Shown here piece by piece: positions 11,194 through 24,300 of a stretch of 64,000 bases of DNA. Where the stretch lies: positions 1,612,001 to 1,676,000 of the forward strand of contig NJPS01000048.1 in the NCBI GenBank assembly GCA_002946415.1, in the 5' to 3' direction. Each line of letters opens with the position of its first letter. The stretch's first letter is position 1. The position numbers and the translations under genes are program-made. The DNA comes from Rutstroemia sp. NJR-2017a BVV2. Its lineage: Eukaryota > Ascomycota > Leotiomycetes > Helotiales > Rutstroemiaceae. Below the pieces are notes generated by a model. That model worked only from the letters and a program-made list of their open reading frames with translations. It did not search any database and was not told where the DNA came from.

Positions 11194-13760
11194 TAGCCAT
11201 TAGAATGGACCAGTTCTCCGATTAAAAGGTCCCTGCAAGGCACATGTTTGCAATCCGGAGTAACATGATCCACAATTCGGATTAATCGATGCTAGGGCAA
11301 GATCTAGGCAGAATCATCATGGCAAAATGTTTGATAGTTCTGCATCTTGCCCGTTCGAAAATTTTCCATATTCATGAATCGCAGTCACGAAATTTCATGA
11401 CCAGGTAACTTCCTAAGCCTCCAAAGGTCGTGGCACCAGTAAGAGACGCCGTTATGAATGTCGGTGCCCAATCATTGGATTGGCGTCTGAGGATTGCCAT
11501 ATCGGGCATGGGCTCGGAATATTTGGGCACCATCCAACAGTTTAGGCTGTCGCAAAAAGCGGTGATAGATATTTTTGTACCTTTGTAGAGGCTCTGAATA
11601 TGAAGGAAGCAAATGAAGATGTTTCTTTTGCGCTTTGCAGATAGCCGTGACAACGCACGGGGTAGAACAGACGGGAATGTCCTAAGCCTGTATTGCGTAT
11701 ATGTAGATAGGATCAGCCTTGATGGGGGCGACGGATTACAGCTGAGGCCACAAACAAAGCTGAAGACTCTTTCCCCCTCGTCCAGAAACCAAACGAATTA
11801 TTTTGCACACTGTGGACGCTCTATCGCAAGTTGCAACCTGTCGTGCAACATGGTGGCCCAATCCAACCGGTACTTCCAGATCCAGATATGCGGAACATCC
11901 TCAACCTCATCACAAGACCAACTACACAAAGAGGAAAGGCTGAGGAAGCCTCGACTGCAGTTCCAGAATCGCCCAGCATCAAGCATCAAGCACCTCTCCG
12001 GAAGAGAAAGTTTTTTTTACTGCCGGCCCACATTAGCTCGTGCGTTCACGTACTTCGTACCTAAAGTTCCATGCTGTCCATGCACATTACTGGAATGGAA
12101 GCCCAAGGACTTGCATCCGATTAACACTCAGACTCGAGTAAGTGTCCCCCCGTGCCCCCATCAGCAAACGTCGCCAGGTAGACCGAGACCCCTCCCCATT
12201 CCAGCCTCCAGATCCCCCCTAGCAACACGGTGCCATTCACTATTTATTTGCACCCTGCAGTCCAATTGAAACCGGCGGAGCAAATCGACAACATCATCAT
12301 ACATGCACCATCAAGTGGCCCGCCCACAAACCGGAGGGCAGCATAAGGTATTTTCTGATAAAGCACAAAAGGCACACAACCCGTTCACGACATTGCACCT
12401 ACATAAGTCCACAGCATCGCATCGCGGCGCATCTTCAATCTCTCTGCTCTTTCTCATTTGCTTCGGTTTGCCCTGCAGAATCCGGAAACCGAGAAACCAA
12501 GAAAGCAGAACCAGAACCCAAGTCAGTGGTATCCGGTGAGCGAGTCCTGTTCGTACCGTAGGAGCACAGAAGGAAATCCAGTTGTTCACCACTTTGGTGG
12601 CATTAACCGTCGCATTAACCGTCGCATAAACCTCACTCTAACCACACAACCCGCATCCATATCGGATGGTCTCCTCCTGGCGGCCAACCTTGGGAACCGG
12701 GGACCATTTACTGAGGTGACCTTCTGGAATTATAACATTGGACTGGGACTTTTACCTGGCACTTTACCTCGTACTTTGCCTCGTACTTCTAACACCGAGC
12801 ACGGGAGCCAGCCGGCCAGGATTGTGGGTGTGGACATACTTCGTACTTGCACGCTTGGTAAAAGTGGCAGCAACTGCCTGACACGATCAAACCAGAAATG
12901 GCGCTAAAAGATTGAACCCCTCGCAGCAGAAAAGTACCCGGGAAACCCTACCTACCTGCTTTTACGTTACTTTGCCTTGCCTTACCAAGTCACTTTGCCA
13001 TTTCTTAATAAACCTTTAAGAACCTTACTTACCCTGAACCATCCATCGTCTGCAAAGTCCGAGAGTAATTTTTTTTATTTTCCTGCTTTCTTGCTCCTAC
13101 GCCCACATTCACGCCCGCACACCCACCCACCTTCCGTCCGCCGCCAGCCATATCTTAATTTCACCTCACCTCTCCTCACCTCACCGATAAACCCCTCTCG
13201 TCCTTCCTCTTTTTTCTCTCACACCACCCACCACCCTCCACCCACCGCTTCATACGCCAACAGAGGCGGCAACAAGAACGAAGACGGCGAACCTCAAGTA
13301 GTGCTACCTTTTTAAATCCATCTGCGTGCTACCGTCATCTCCGATCATACATTTCCCGATTGACACAACCTCCCTCGAAATCTCGACTTACAGGCAAAGC
13401 CCGATTGATCGATAAACGGAACACTGCTGTAGTAGATTCCGCGACGGCCCGCATAAACAATCTTCTTGAATAGGCAGACTACGACACCATAACAACGCAA
13501 CCAATAACGCAATTGCTGTAGTGTTGTCAACTATCGCTAGCTCTGTTAACGCATATCGCCTGGTCATTCATACGAAATCCTTTACAATACAATACATACA
13601 TACTTGGCAGTCCAATCCGGACACTGTTGAGAAGATTCTGAGGTAGAACTTTTTTTGGGCGAGGACCCGCCCTTCTTTCAATTCTCGAGGATATCTTCAC
13701 TCGACATTCTCTGACAGAGAGTTGTTAGTGCGAGATAATTCCTTGCTAGGAACAAATTCA
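11194..13760. other. Long non-coding interval upstream of the ULD protein gene
   Basis: About 2.6 kb with no recognisable gene. A leftward frame at 11372-11653 (93 aa) has a Gly/Ala/Thr-rich hydrophobic stretch but matches nothing I know. The interval holds a short direct duplication (CATTAACCGTCG type, about 12600-12627), several copies of a CGTACTT-type word between 12040 and 12850, and a strongly CT-rich block at 13080-13240 that suits a promoter or 5' leader. The 200 bp before 13761 probably belong to the leader of the next gene. Confidence 0.5.
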
Positions 13761-16474
13761 ATGCCGTAAGCTTGTTGATTTCGCAGCAAACTCGTCTCAA
13801 TCGGGTTTGCGACACAGTCGGCGCTCTGAATATTGTGCTAATATCTTGCAGGTTAACCACCAGGCCACCTCGAATCAACATAGAGACTGCCCGTTCGCAG
13901 AGTCCTTTCACGAGCTCATCGCAGTCAACTTCAAACTCTCGATCCAATTCCTTCTCTGAGGGCTCATCAGGTACTGGAGCCCACGTTCCCTCTACCGACA
14001 GCCACGAATTTTCTGACGATTTAGACGATACTTGGGATCCAGTGTATTCTGACGAAATCGAACCATCCGAGTCTGCGTCGCGTCCACCAGCTCGCACATC
14101 AAGATATAGGGAACAAAGCACAAGTCGGCCACCGCCAGTTGACCGTCCATCGTACGAACGCCCTACACGTCGACACACCCCCGCTGCAGAACGCAATCAC
14201 CGTCCACCACCAACTCGCGTACATCGGCACACTGCGCCGGTGGCACCGCCAACCGTGGAGTCTCCAGACGATTACCCGGGCTATGGCCGAGGCTACCCCG
14301 CGCCAGCAGTACCCGGCCCATATGGTGCTAGAGCTCCCCCTCCCGCTCCTGGCTATGCTCCCAGTGCCTATTCCGCCCCGGCCGCGAGTAATAGCCCATA
14401 CGCACCTCCATTCGGCACTGCCCCACCACCCCCTGGTCCTGGAGCCCTAACCCATTATGGAGGAGGCTATCCACAATACACCCATAGCTCTTCCTCAAAT
14501 CCATTCGCTCCACAACCTTCGCCGAGTCCTGGTGGCGCCAGCTACTTTAACAGCCATAATGGCCATCTTCCAATGTCTGGCCATAGTACGCCTGGTGGAT
14601 ATCCAGGGCATGCAGGTGCTCATCATGCCAGTCCTCATCATGCCGGTGCTCATCATCCCGGTGGCCATCACGCTGGACACGAATTAATGCACTATGCGCC
14701 TCCTTCCCAAGGCTATTCTCCGTATCCCGGGTATCCTGGATATGTGCCCCCTGGCATGCCTCCTGGCGCACCAGGAGTACAGCAGGCATTGATGTCACCA
14801 GGAGGGATGCAATATTACCAACAACAATTTTCTCCTCCTGCGTCTGCTCCTACCGAGCCTACCCCTCCGGCTGTAGATATTGAACTAGAGAAGAAGTTGA
14901 TCCAAATGCAGGAAGAAATGAAACATGCGAAACTAGAGTCAGATAAAGCAAGAGAGGAGGCACAGAAGGCCCAGCAGGCATCAGCAGATGCTCAGCGAGC
15001 GCTTGCAGAGAAAGAGGCTCGAGAGGCAAAAGAGAAGAAAGACGCAGAGGAAGCAGCAGCTGCAGCGAAGAAATTGGCCGACGAAAGGGCAGAGTGGGCA
15101 AGAAAGGCCGCCGAGACCCAAGCGGCGATTGAGAAGAGAGCCGCAGAAAAGCAAGCAGAACTAGAAAAGAAAGCTGCTGAAATGGAGGCGGATCTGAGGA
15201 AGAAGGCTGCTGAGGCAGAGGCCGACTTGAAGAAGAGAATGGAAGAAGCACAGTCGATGTTAGCTGTCAAGCTTGCTCAGGAGGCGAAAGCGGAGAAGGA
15301 TGCCGCAGACGCTGCGCATGCCGCCGCTATCGAAGCTGCATGGGAAAAGAAAGCAGCAGAGAGACAAGCCGAGTTGGAAAAGAAAGCTGCGACTATGGAG
15401 GCAGAGCTGAAGAAGATGGCCGCCGATAACGAAGCAGACTTAAAGAAGAAAATGGAAGAAGCTCAGTCAGCCTTAGCAGCCAAGGTCGCCAAGGAAGAGA
15501 AAGAGGCAAGGGAGGCCGCCGAAGCCGCCGAGGCTGCAGCTATCAGAGCTCAATGGGAAAAGAAAATCAAAGACGCGGAGGAAGAAGCAGCCAAGAAAGC
15601 AGCCGCTGAAGCGACGGCAAAGGCCGAGGAAGAAGCAAAGAAAGCAGCAGAGGAGGCAAAGAAGGCACTGGATGATGCAAAGAAAGCAGCAGAGGCTGCC
15701 GCCGCTGCCGCTGCTGCTCCGCCCCCCGATGACAAAAAGAAGCCGATCAGGTTTAAGGATGCTGTTGGACGGAAATTCAGTTTCCCATTCCATCTATGTG
15801 CTACTTGGAGCGTAAGTCATTCTCATATTCGAAATGCAATATGTTGTTAACATCTACTATAGGGTATGGAAGAGTTGATCAAGCAAGCTTTCCTTCATGT
15901 TGAAGTTATTGGTCCACATGTACAAGAAGGACACTACGACTTGATTGGCCCTAACGGTGAGATTATTCTTCCACAAGTATGGGAGACAGTCATTGAACCT
16001 GATTGGTCCATCACGATGCATATGTGGCCACCGCCAGAGCCAAAAGCTGCCCCTCCAGAGCGCGCGGGGCCTCCAGGACCTCCTCCAATGGATCCCAATC
16101 ATGCCAGACCACGAAGCGGACACGGACATCGGCATCCTGGGTTCAATCCTCTGCGTCCGCCAACTATGCCTCCCGGTATGGGTCTTGGTGCTGCTGGTCT
16201 TAGTGCTGCTGGTCTTGGTGCTACAGGTCTTGGTGCCGGTGGTGCTAGAGCAGGACCGCCCCCACCTCCCCTAGGATTTCATATGCCTCCTGGTGTCGGG
16301 GGAAGACCTCCTCCACCGCCACCACAATTTCCTCCCGGGCCACCACCACCTCAAATTGTCACGGTTATGCCTGGCAAGCCCACAAGGAGAAAGACTGAGC
16401 CTGCTAAAGGCGTTCTGGGATGGATGGCTGGCAAGAAACCTGCGCCATCAAGCAAAGGCAGATCCAAAAAGTGA
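13761..16474 (+). CDS. Proline-rich/coiled-coil protein with C-terminal ubiquitin-like domain (ULD type), 858 aa
   Basis: Function unknown. Exons 13761-13765, 13852-15811 and 15863-16474; introns 86 bp (GTAAGC/TGCAG) and 51 bp (GTAAGT/ATAG). The total of 2577 nt is 859 codons. The first coding exon is only ATGCC; no ATG occurs early in the main exon frame, which is why I accept it. Seen: residues 1-120 Ser-rich; 120-360 Pro/Tyr/Gly-rich with a His-Gly-Ala block near 280-300; about 370-645 an uninterrupted Ala/Lys/Glu helix with 'EKKAAEMEA.LKKKMEEAQ' style repeats, a long coiled coil; about 650-730 the conserved FKDAVGRKFSFPFHLCATW-GMEELIKQAF...HYDLIGPNGEIILPQVWE module, a fungal ubiquitin-like domain; then a Pro/Gly tail ending in a basic segment. 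A scaffold role is inference. The coding shift from disordered to coiled coil to folded domain is typical of its fungal relatives. Confidence 0.75.
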
Positions 16475-17021
16475 AAGGCTAAATACGATGACATATATGC
16501 GGTCCAAATTTTCTAAGTATTCCATACAAATGACTCGATGCAAGTTTTCTTCCGACTACACAAGACTTCAACCAAAATAGACGGATTCTCGATGCTTCCA
16601 CCCTATTCGATTAATCCGAACCTCTAGATTCATCCACAACTAGGAAAAGTTCTTCCTTATCTTCGTCTTTATGTCGCATTCACAAAATTAGATTTATCTT
16701 TTGCGAGGTCTACCTTTGCTGGAGTCGTTCTTTGCTTTCACTGGCCATGCGGTTACTGTCCAGGAAGGCATGAATTCTTTCTACCTAAAGACGCGAAGTT
16801 TCATCTGTCTGAACACGGGAACCACATCTGCTTTTCGATTCGTATTTTCTTTTTCTGATATTTATTCTGGTCTTAGCGTTTGCTTATCATCATAGTTGTA
16901 TTTTGGGGGGTTTCTATTGGGATACCATCTTGGATACAAATTTTTGCGTTTTTATGATGATTTGAAGATATACACGAACGATTATGAGATCGATGAGGAT
17001 TGTGATGATGAATGTTTTTCT

Positions 17022-17043
17022 GGGAGGGCAGGGCGGGGCGGGG
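17022..17043 (+). other. Potential G-quadruplex motif (first)
   Basis: Five runs of three or more G separated by one or two bases on the + strand, about 550 bp after the ULD gene stop. This matches the standard G3+N1-7 pattern. Confidence 0.6.
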
Positions 17044-17850
17044 CAGATAGGGATGGGGGTTTAAGATAGGGGATAGGGTTGGAAAGGCGCATTATTCTCG
17101 CTGGTTTTATCTATGTTATCATGCATTTTATCCCTTTTTTGATTTGCTTTTTTGCTTATGAGCGACGGGGGCCGATGGCATTGCATTTTGGCTTCGATTT
17201 GGTGTTCTTGAATCACCTTATAGAATGTTTATATGGCTCTGGCTGAATGCTTTTCTGGGTCTTATTACAGTGTTTTTCTTGGCTTCAATTGGAAGTAGTC
17301 TTTGAGGGGTCATCATCTATTGAAGGGGAGGGAAATGGAATGTGATGATATAACGTGCGGAAATGGTGGCGGATTGAATGGAATTGGATAAGTGGATGGA
17401 TAGGTTGATGTGGATTTGGAAAGAGAGCACACTATGGGGAGGTGGTGCGTACGTACGTCTGTAGTCTTGTTCGTTAGTTCAGAGAAAAATTTATAATAGT
17501 ATAGATATGTGTCTGTCTTCTTCGTTGTGCTTGCTATGTTGCGTGCGTTGGGTAGGTACCTACCCTTTCTTGCGGTCGTCCTGGTGATGAAGATTACTAC
17601 ATGATATACATTATATTAGGTACAGTATATGCTGCGCCTAAGTCTCAGAACTGGTGGGGAGAGGAGGCATAACCTCGGCAGTATGTGTGTGTACATTGCA
17701 GTGCAGCGCATGGCGTATGTTTAAGGCATCTATCTCACTTTCTGGTTTTGTATGTATGTGTGTATCTACTCGGTGAGCTGCATAGAGGGGTTTTCTGCGG
17801 TTGCGCTAGAGTTAGAGTGATGCAGATGCAGGTTGGTGGGGTTGGGCTTA

Positions 17851-17880
17851 GGGACGGGAAGGGATGGGAGGGGAGGTGGG
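17851..17880 (+). other. Potential G-quadruplex motif (second)
   Basis: Runs GGG, GGG, GGG, GGG, GGGG with loops of one or two bases, followed by a further GG and GGG. The very short loops make it a strong candidate by sequence rules. Confidence 0.65.
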
Positions 17881-20107
17881 TTTTGGGCTTGGTCTGGGTG
17901 ATGGCTTGGATTGTTTTTGGGCGGGGTGCGGGGACGAGAGGGAGTGTTGAGTAGTGGATGGATGGATGGTTTTGGGTGGAGTGTGAGGTGCTTGTGGGAG
18001 GGCCGGGATTGAGGAGGGGTGGATGGATGGGAATGGGAAATGGAGATGGTGTGTTGATTGAGTGAGTGGGAGAGGGATGGAGGAATGGGTAGGTAGGTAG
18101 TAGTGGAATATAGATGAGTGCGATGGAATGGAATATATAGAAAAGAGAGGATCATTGGTGTTCTGATTTCACTTGAAGATGTTGACAAAGGACTGGACTG
18201 GATGGCGGACGAGTGATGACTTCGCTATTGGATAGATAGAGATGTGTGGATACAAACCCCTGGAATGGAACCGGCCCTTCTCTTCTCACTATTAGGACAT
18301 GGACCGAGTACGAGGAAGTCAAGTCAAGTCAAGTGAATAGCCTGTGTTTATAACGCAATACTAGATACCCAATCTTCCTTCCAACCATAGCGAAGGGTCA
18401 ACGAGTCTGAAACACTCCATAATATTGAGCTTCATGATGCACGACAGGAGAATCAATCAGCATCAGCAATACAGTCTCTGTTTCCAAATCAGTTCGGTGA
18501 GACGCAGCGAGATTTGGAGATACTTGAGAGACTCAATACACACTTGTTCTGTAGCGAGAAATGTTTGGCCGGGGAAAAGCCATCTACTTATCCACCTCCT
18601 GGATAGTTACGTAGAAAGGCGAGATACGATTGCAGGTTAGATGTTCATGGCGGGGAGACCATATCGAGGCGCGCTGCCCCGGGGTTTTGTGGTTACTTGC
18701 ATTGAATCGCAATGAAGAGTAAGATACGCATGGTTACTCGTTGTCTGAAGGACTGTAGATCCATCATCACTGTTTGTGTGAGTTGTGAGTGATTCCCTGC
18801 ATGGGAAGGGGAATGGCCATAGAGACAAAAGGGACATGCTCTGCGTAATGTATACATATGTGAAGAGCCAGAAAAGACAAGCTGGGATGAGTGGAGATCA
18901 AACGAGATAGGATAAAAAGACCATCGGCCTCGCAGATGTGGCGGGGATGTAACGATGCTGCCGACGTCGAATCGTGGCAGACAAGGAAAGAGTTGAGCTA
19001 ATCCTGCAGGGAAACTAGGAGACTTAGACGAGGAAGATATGATGGCTACCGGGCGATGAAATAGGAGTTGAGGATATGAAGGGTAGGCAAACAAGGGAAG
19101 ACTTGGTATATGAGGGTACTTGAAAGGAAACCGACACCAAAATGGAGCGCGTCTAGTTGGATGATGTGAAATGATAAGTGAACCATAGAGGACTCTTCAA
19201 TTATATAGAAGATAAGCGACTGTAGATGTTGCCAAAATGAAAATAAACGACCAGCTGTAACTTGACCTGAGCATGGAACTGATCACTGGGCGTGGTTCGG
19301 ATTTATGTAAACAAGAGCAAGCCAAGATGTCGAAGGGATATTGAAGTCTCCAAGTAGACTTGTGCAATAAATGCTATAGCTTTGGTATGGGTAGATATGC
19401 AAGACAATAGCAGGAGATCGCCAAAGTGGAGATGTTACCGAGGGAAAGTAGAACCCCAAATCTGCATTCGAAAGATTGGGGAATCAAGTAAACATGGCAA
19501 CAAATTCTGAAGCCTGTAAGGTATTGCAAAGTTCAGCGAGGAGTAGAATGGGGCAGGTAGCGTAATGTGAATTATCTGAAGTAGAACTCTACAATGACAG
19601 AATTGAGACACATTATGGAAGATTTCCAAGCTCGAAAAGGAGCTGTGATGCAAGATCTAAAGAAGATTTGAGCCTGATCTTGCACTTGCGGTTTAATGGT
19701 TCTCCCAAGTTAAATCTAGAGCGGCGTTGACAATTGAACTAGATGTGTGGATGCACATGGGTGTGGGAACTCAAGTTCAAGATTTTGAGCGAAGGGTCTT
19801 CTACGCACACAGACATAGAATTCGGTACATCGCTGGATACCCTGGCTATTCGAAAAGTGCTCGTTGCGATGAGACTCCCTCTTGCCCATAGTAAATGCAT
19901 TCGTCGCACCAAGCTCAGGGGACCACTAAATCTTTCCAGCGACCCGTAACCACACAATGCTGGCATCTCAAATGGCATTCGGTTTCACATTGCAAGCTGA
20001 AAGAGCAATTTTCGTTAACATTTTGATGGAGATGCTTGATTCCTAGCTCATAATGCGACTAGACCATGTAATAACCCCATTCCGACCCAATGACGCAGAA
20101 GAACCGA

Positions 20108-20774
20108 TCAAAATCCTGGTATCAAATGTTAGTATTTGCATTGAGGTTGAAGATGTCTGCGAATTTCGTTTGAGAACGTACTAAGAGGAGTGAAGAACCA
20201 TCTGTTCTTTCCTGATGTGTATCTCTCCTCCAATGCTTTCTTGACGGTCTTCTTTGCCTCCTCACGTTGAGACACCTCCTTGAACGTATCGGCAGAAACA
20301 ACTCCCTTCAATCCTTCCAACTCGAGAGTGTAACGTGTGGGCATCAAGTGGTTGTAGTTGATGACCTTGATGAATGGCTTAACCTTGCTGCGCTTGGCCT
20401 GCTTGGTCTTTGACATGCGGCGGGTGATTTGCGAAGGGTAACGCTCAATACCGGCGACCAATGCGTGAGGGTATGGGTGAGATTTGTTGCCGGAATCTTG
20501 GGGTTGGATGATCACGACCTGTAATTGTCCTCCATCAGCGAAAGCTCCCGTTTGCCAATTCCAAATTTTCTTCGACACTCGACATCATATCGTATCATAT
20601 CGATCAAAGGATTCGTAGGCGTAAGATGTTGCTGGAGGGAAAAATTACCTTCTTTCCGGCATATCTGCCTCGGGTGATGATGGCAACACGGCCGACCTTG
20701 AGGACTATAAATTGACCGAATTAGTATTGCAGCAAGCTCGCGATCAGATATCCAGGCCAAAACATACACTTCAT
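20108..20774 (-). CDS. RPL27: 60S ribosomal protein eL27
   Basis: Component of the large cytosolic ribosomal subunit. Exons 20768-20774 (7 nt), 20649-20704, 20182-20518 and 20108-20115 (8 nt); introns 63, 130 and 66 bp. Total 408 nt, 135 aa, against about 136 aa in other eukaryotes. Seen: the KOW-type N terminus [21 protein letters not shown], then [51 protein letters not shown] and the C-terminal [13 protein letters not shown]. The terminal LRF is only obtained by splicing the 8 nt last exon (CTTA joined to GATTTTGA), strong support for that intron. The gene faces the large coiled-coil gene head to head. Confidence 0.95.
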
Positions 20775-21323
20775 CTCGACTGTCGTTAGTTGTCGGGTTT
20801 GTTTGTCGTTGGGTCGTTGATTCGAGGTTATTCAGAAATCTTTTCGATAAATTCTAGCTCGTGTGCGCGAGCCCTCGCTTATGCACACGTGATGCAATTC
20901 TCTCTGGAAAAAATCTGTGGCTGCTGTGGCTGCTGTGGCGCATGTGGCTCAAGAGTTCTTATCGCTAAGACTAGTGATTGGCACTAAATTCTTCCTATTC
21001 GTCCGATGTTGGCCTGTGCGCTTCTGGTTGCTCCGCGCCAGTTGTTAATCGGAAAGTAAACAAACACCTCTCGCACCTTGACCGTACTTTAATGGAACCT
21101 TCGAAAATATAATGAAAAACCTCCACGCCATATGGCAATCACAATTAATCCTAACATAATCTGCGTTGCTTTTGCATAATTCGGAGTTCTTCCTACGCGT
21201 CTCGCGCAAAGTTTCTCATATTTTTGAGTTTCAATCTTAGAATTGAAGTAAACTGGGGATTCTTTACATCAACATTCCATTCCGAACTACTGCGTACATT
21301 CCAGCCAGGCGAGACGCATCGCG
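20775..21323. promoter_or_regulatory. Divergent promoter between RPL27 and the repeat coiled-coil gene
   Basis: A 549 bp intergenic region between divergent start codons. It contains a short CTGTGG/CTGCTGTGG direct repeat at about 20909-20951. No reading frame is credible here. Confidence 0.5.
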
Positions 21324-24300
21324 ATGCCTTCTGTGGATAGGGAAGCCTCTCGCGACAGCGACCGACTCGCTCTTACACACCGACATTCTGCATCCTCAGA
21401 CTTGGGACGAGCAGTTGTTCCAATGTAAGCTTCACGTCACTCATAGTCTCCAGCAGCTCTCTGACCGTGTGTTCGCAGGTGGGACAGTTCTGATCCCGTA
21501 CGTGCACCTCCACCACTACCTATGAACCCCTCGTCACCAAGTGTCTCAACATCAAGGGGCAATCCTTCGAGTGCAATCAAGTCGGCGCATGCTGCTTTGA
21601 CTGAAAGAGCACGAGAAAATGCCTATTCCTTAAATCCACCACCAAAGCGCCTGACCGAACCATCGCCAGAGCGTCTACTCATAAAAGGACCAGCGCCTGC
21701 CCACAAGCGTATGCAATCCCTACAGACTGGTACTGTCCGGGACTTGAGCAGTTTTATAGAAGCTGGAACATTCGGTCCGTTGAAATTGCCAGAGAAACCA
21801 ACTACAAGGCCTACCACCCCTCACGCAAATAGAGATCACCTGCTGGAGTCACCTGAGAAGTTTATTGAGAAGGAGCCAGAACGATCGCCAACTCCTCCAA
21901 AGAACAAAGATATGTCGCCTCGAGATCAGATGCATGTCAGACCTTCATTACGGCGACCTCCTCAGAGTATACTGGGTGAGAACACGCCTCCGCAGTCGGC
22001 AACTATGCTGGCGCTTCAAAACATGGCGACTCGAGATTCAGACCCACCTCTCTCGAATGTGACAAATGGTTCTACAGCGCTGGTTCGCACACCTCAGACT
22101 TTCGATGCTATCTCGAATCAGATATTGAGCCTTACCAGCATCTGTACGAGCCTTCAGAGAGAGATGGCACAGCTAAGCAGAAGGAGCAAGGACAATGCCA
22201 CCGACCTTGTTAGTCTCAAAGAAGCAACAAATGCCAGGGATGAGGACATACGGAAGAGTCTTCGAGAATTGGTGACTGGCCTGTCGGAAGCTGGCTCCGA
22301 ATCTCGTACTCACTATGGAGGCAATAGCCTTTTTGTCGAGAACAAAGGTCATAGCTCCCCATCCTCAGCAAGAAACGGGAAGGGCTTCTCTCTACCTCGC
22401 ATTCCAAGTCCTAATAGCTTCGCTGCTTCTCTGGACCGGGAGTCTATCATCTCTACCCCATTCGCTGCACCAAATCACGCAGACAACCACGCTCCGACCG
22501 TCGCACTGGTCGAGAAGGTATTGCGAGAAATGGGAACTAAAGAGGGACAAGAGCTTATGATTTCACGACTACGAGAAATTTCTGAGCAGCTCGGTCGGGA
22601 AGGCATGTCGACTGCCAAGAAAATGGAAGAATTAATAGAATTCATCAAAGAAAATACAGAGCTGGCCATGGTCGCACGTCAAAATGGTGATGGAGGAGAT
22701 TCGAGAGGGCGCAAATTTAGCTTTGAAGATGCCCCGAGGTTAGAACTGGATTTCGACCGGCCTGGATCCTTGGCTCAGAGGATGGAAGCTCTTGTTGCCG
22801 CTGGAGCTGATAAGGATAATCGTAAATCAAACGGAAGGGTCCAAAAACATTCCTCCGATATACTGAATGACGATATGATGCGACTTATTCGCAATGTCAA
22901 GGACAGCGTCGCTCAAGGAGGAGGATTGACAGCAGAAGTCAAGGCTCTAGTACGCGAGCTTCGAGGTGAGGTCCTGGGCATGGGACGGGAGATTGGAAGA
23001 AAACTAGAACAGGTCGCCAAGGATGGAGCTTCAAACGGCGCGGACGTTACCGGTGTCGTTCAGACAGGCTTGGAGGAGTTAAAGGAGCACATGAATCAGC
23101 TCATTCGTGAAAGTCGCCGACAAACTTCTGCAACATCTCGAAACGCAGTGGACTATCAGGAAATATACAATGCGGTGCGCTCAGCGGTCAATGACAAGTC
23201 CGAAACAGATGATCGCATGGAGAAGGAAGATGTTCTTGAAGCCATCCGAGAGGCGTGGGAAAACTATAAGCCTGAATACAAGGTAGAGCATATCGGTCTT
23301 GAGAAAGATGAGCTTCTAGCCTGCCTAAAGGAAGGTTTGCAGGAGTATGCACCCGAAGATCGCGAAGTAGGTGCATCGAGAGAAGAAGTCTTTGCAGCTG
23401 TGATAGAAGGACTCAAGCATTTCTACCCTCCAAAGGTAGAAAATGACGCAAATCTTTCTCGGGATGAAATCCTAGATGCGGTCCGGGAGTGCCTCGAAGA
23501 ATTCGAATTTCCAGCTCCGCCACCACCGGAACCTCGAGAACCTGACGTAACTCGAGAAGATATGATTGATGCTGTCAAAGAAGGACTTTCGACTTTTGAC
23601 CTGTCGGCCAACTCAAGCGCTCTGAGCCTAAAGCGAGCGGAAATGATCGACGCCGTAAGAGAAGGCCTAATGCACTTTGATTTCGCCGCTCTCAATCGCG
23701 ATACTGATGGAGGGATAACCCGCGACGACATGCTGACTGCTATAAGAGAAGGGCTACAAACGTATGGTATTACTGACCGGAACCGGGAGCTTGATGGCGG
23801 GGTCACAAGGGATGATGTAGTTGGAGCTGTCACCGAAAGTCTGCACACTTTTGACTTTGCCGCGAACCTACCGCCACCGCATCACGACGAGGAGAGCATC
23901 ACTCGAAATGACATGTTCGAAGCAGTCAGAGCAGGCTTGGAGAGTTTCGAGTTTCCTGTCCTAAGCAAAGAAGTTGGAGAGAGTCTCACTCGTGAAGATG
24001 TTTTTGACGCTGTAAAAGAATGTCTTCATACAGTCAATATGGGTGCACTTGTGCCATTGTCGGCCCATGCCAAAGACACTGGTATTACACGGGACGATGT
24101 CTTCGAAGCAGTTAAGGATGGTCTACAAACCTTTGACTCTGCCCTTACACGCGATATTGGAGGCAGCCTCAATCGAGACGATATATTTGATGCTGTAAAG
24201 GAGGGTCTTCACAGTTTCGATTCGGCTCTTACCAAGGACGTTGGTGGATCTGGTCACTTAACCCGTCAGGATGTAATGGAGGCAATGAAGGACGTTCTCG

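Larger units (their letters stand above)
16475..20107. other. Gene-free 3.6 kb interval with G-rich tracts
   Basis: No supported gene on either strand. The first kilobase probably includes the 3' UTR of the ULD gene. The + strand is G-rich between about 17020 and 18100, with GGAT/GGATGG runs at 17945-18090 and G-quadruplex-type motifs at 17022-17043 and 17851-17880. A GTCAA repeat lies at 18316-18335. A leftward frame at 18693-19094 (133 aa) is Ser/Leu-rich and looks accidental. A long non-coding RNA cannot be excluded. Confidence 0.5.

Noticed and set aside
11372..11653. 93-codon minus-strand frame with a hydrophobic Gly/Thr-rich segment
   Set aside because: Could be a small membrane protein, but nothing supports it beyond length; listed only within the interval entry.
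13772..13851. Non-ATG (TTG) N-terminal extension of the ULD protein
   Set aside because: It reads through a good GTAAGC...TTGCAG intron; the spliced ATGCC mini-exon gives a proper initiator and the same downstream frame.
20519..20648. Open minus-strand frame through the second eL27 intron
   Set aside because: eL27 is so conserved that AGKK must be followed directly by [10 protein letters not shown]; the 130 bp stretch has intron ends and is removed.
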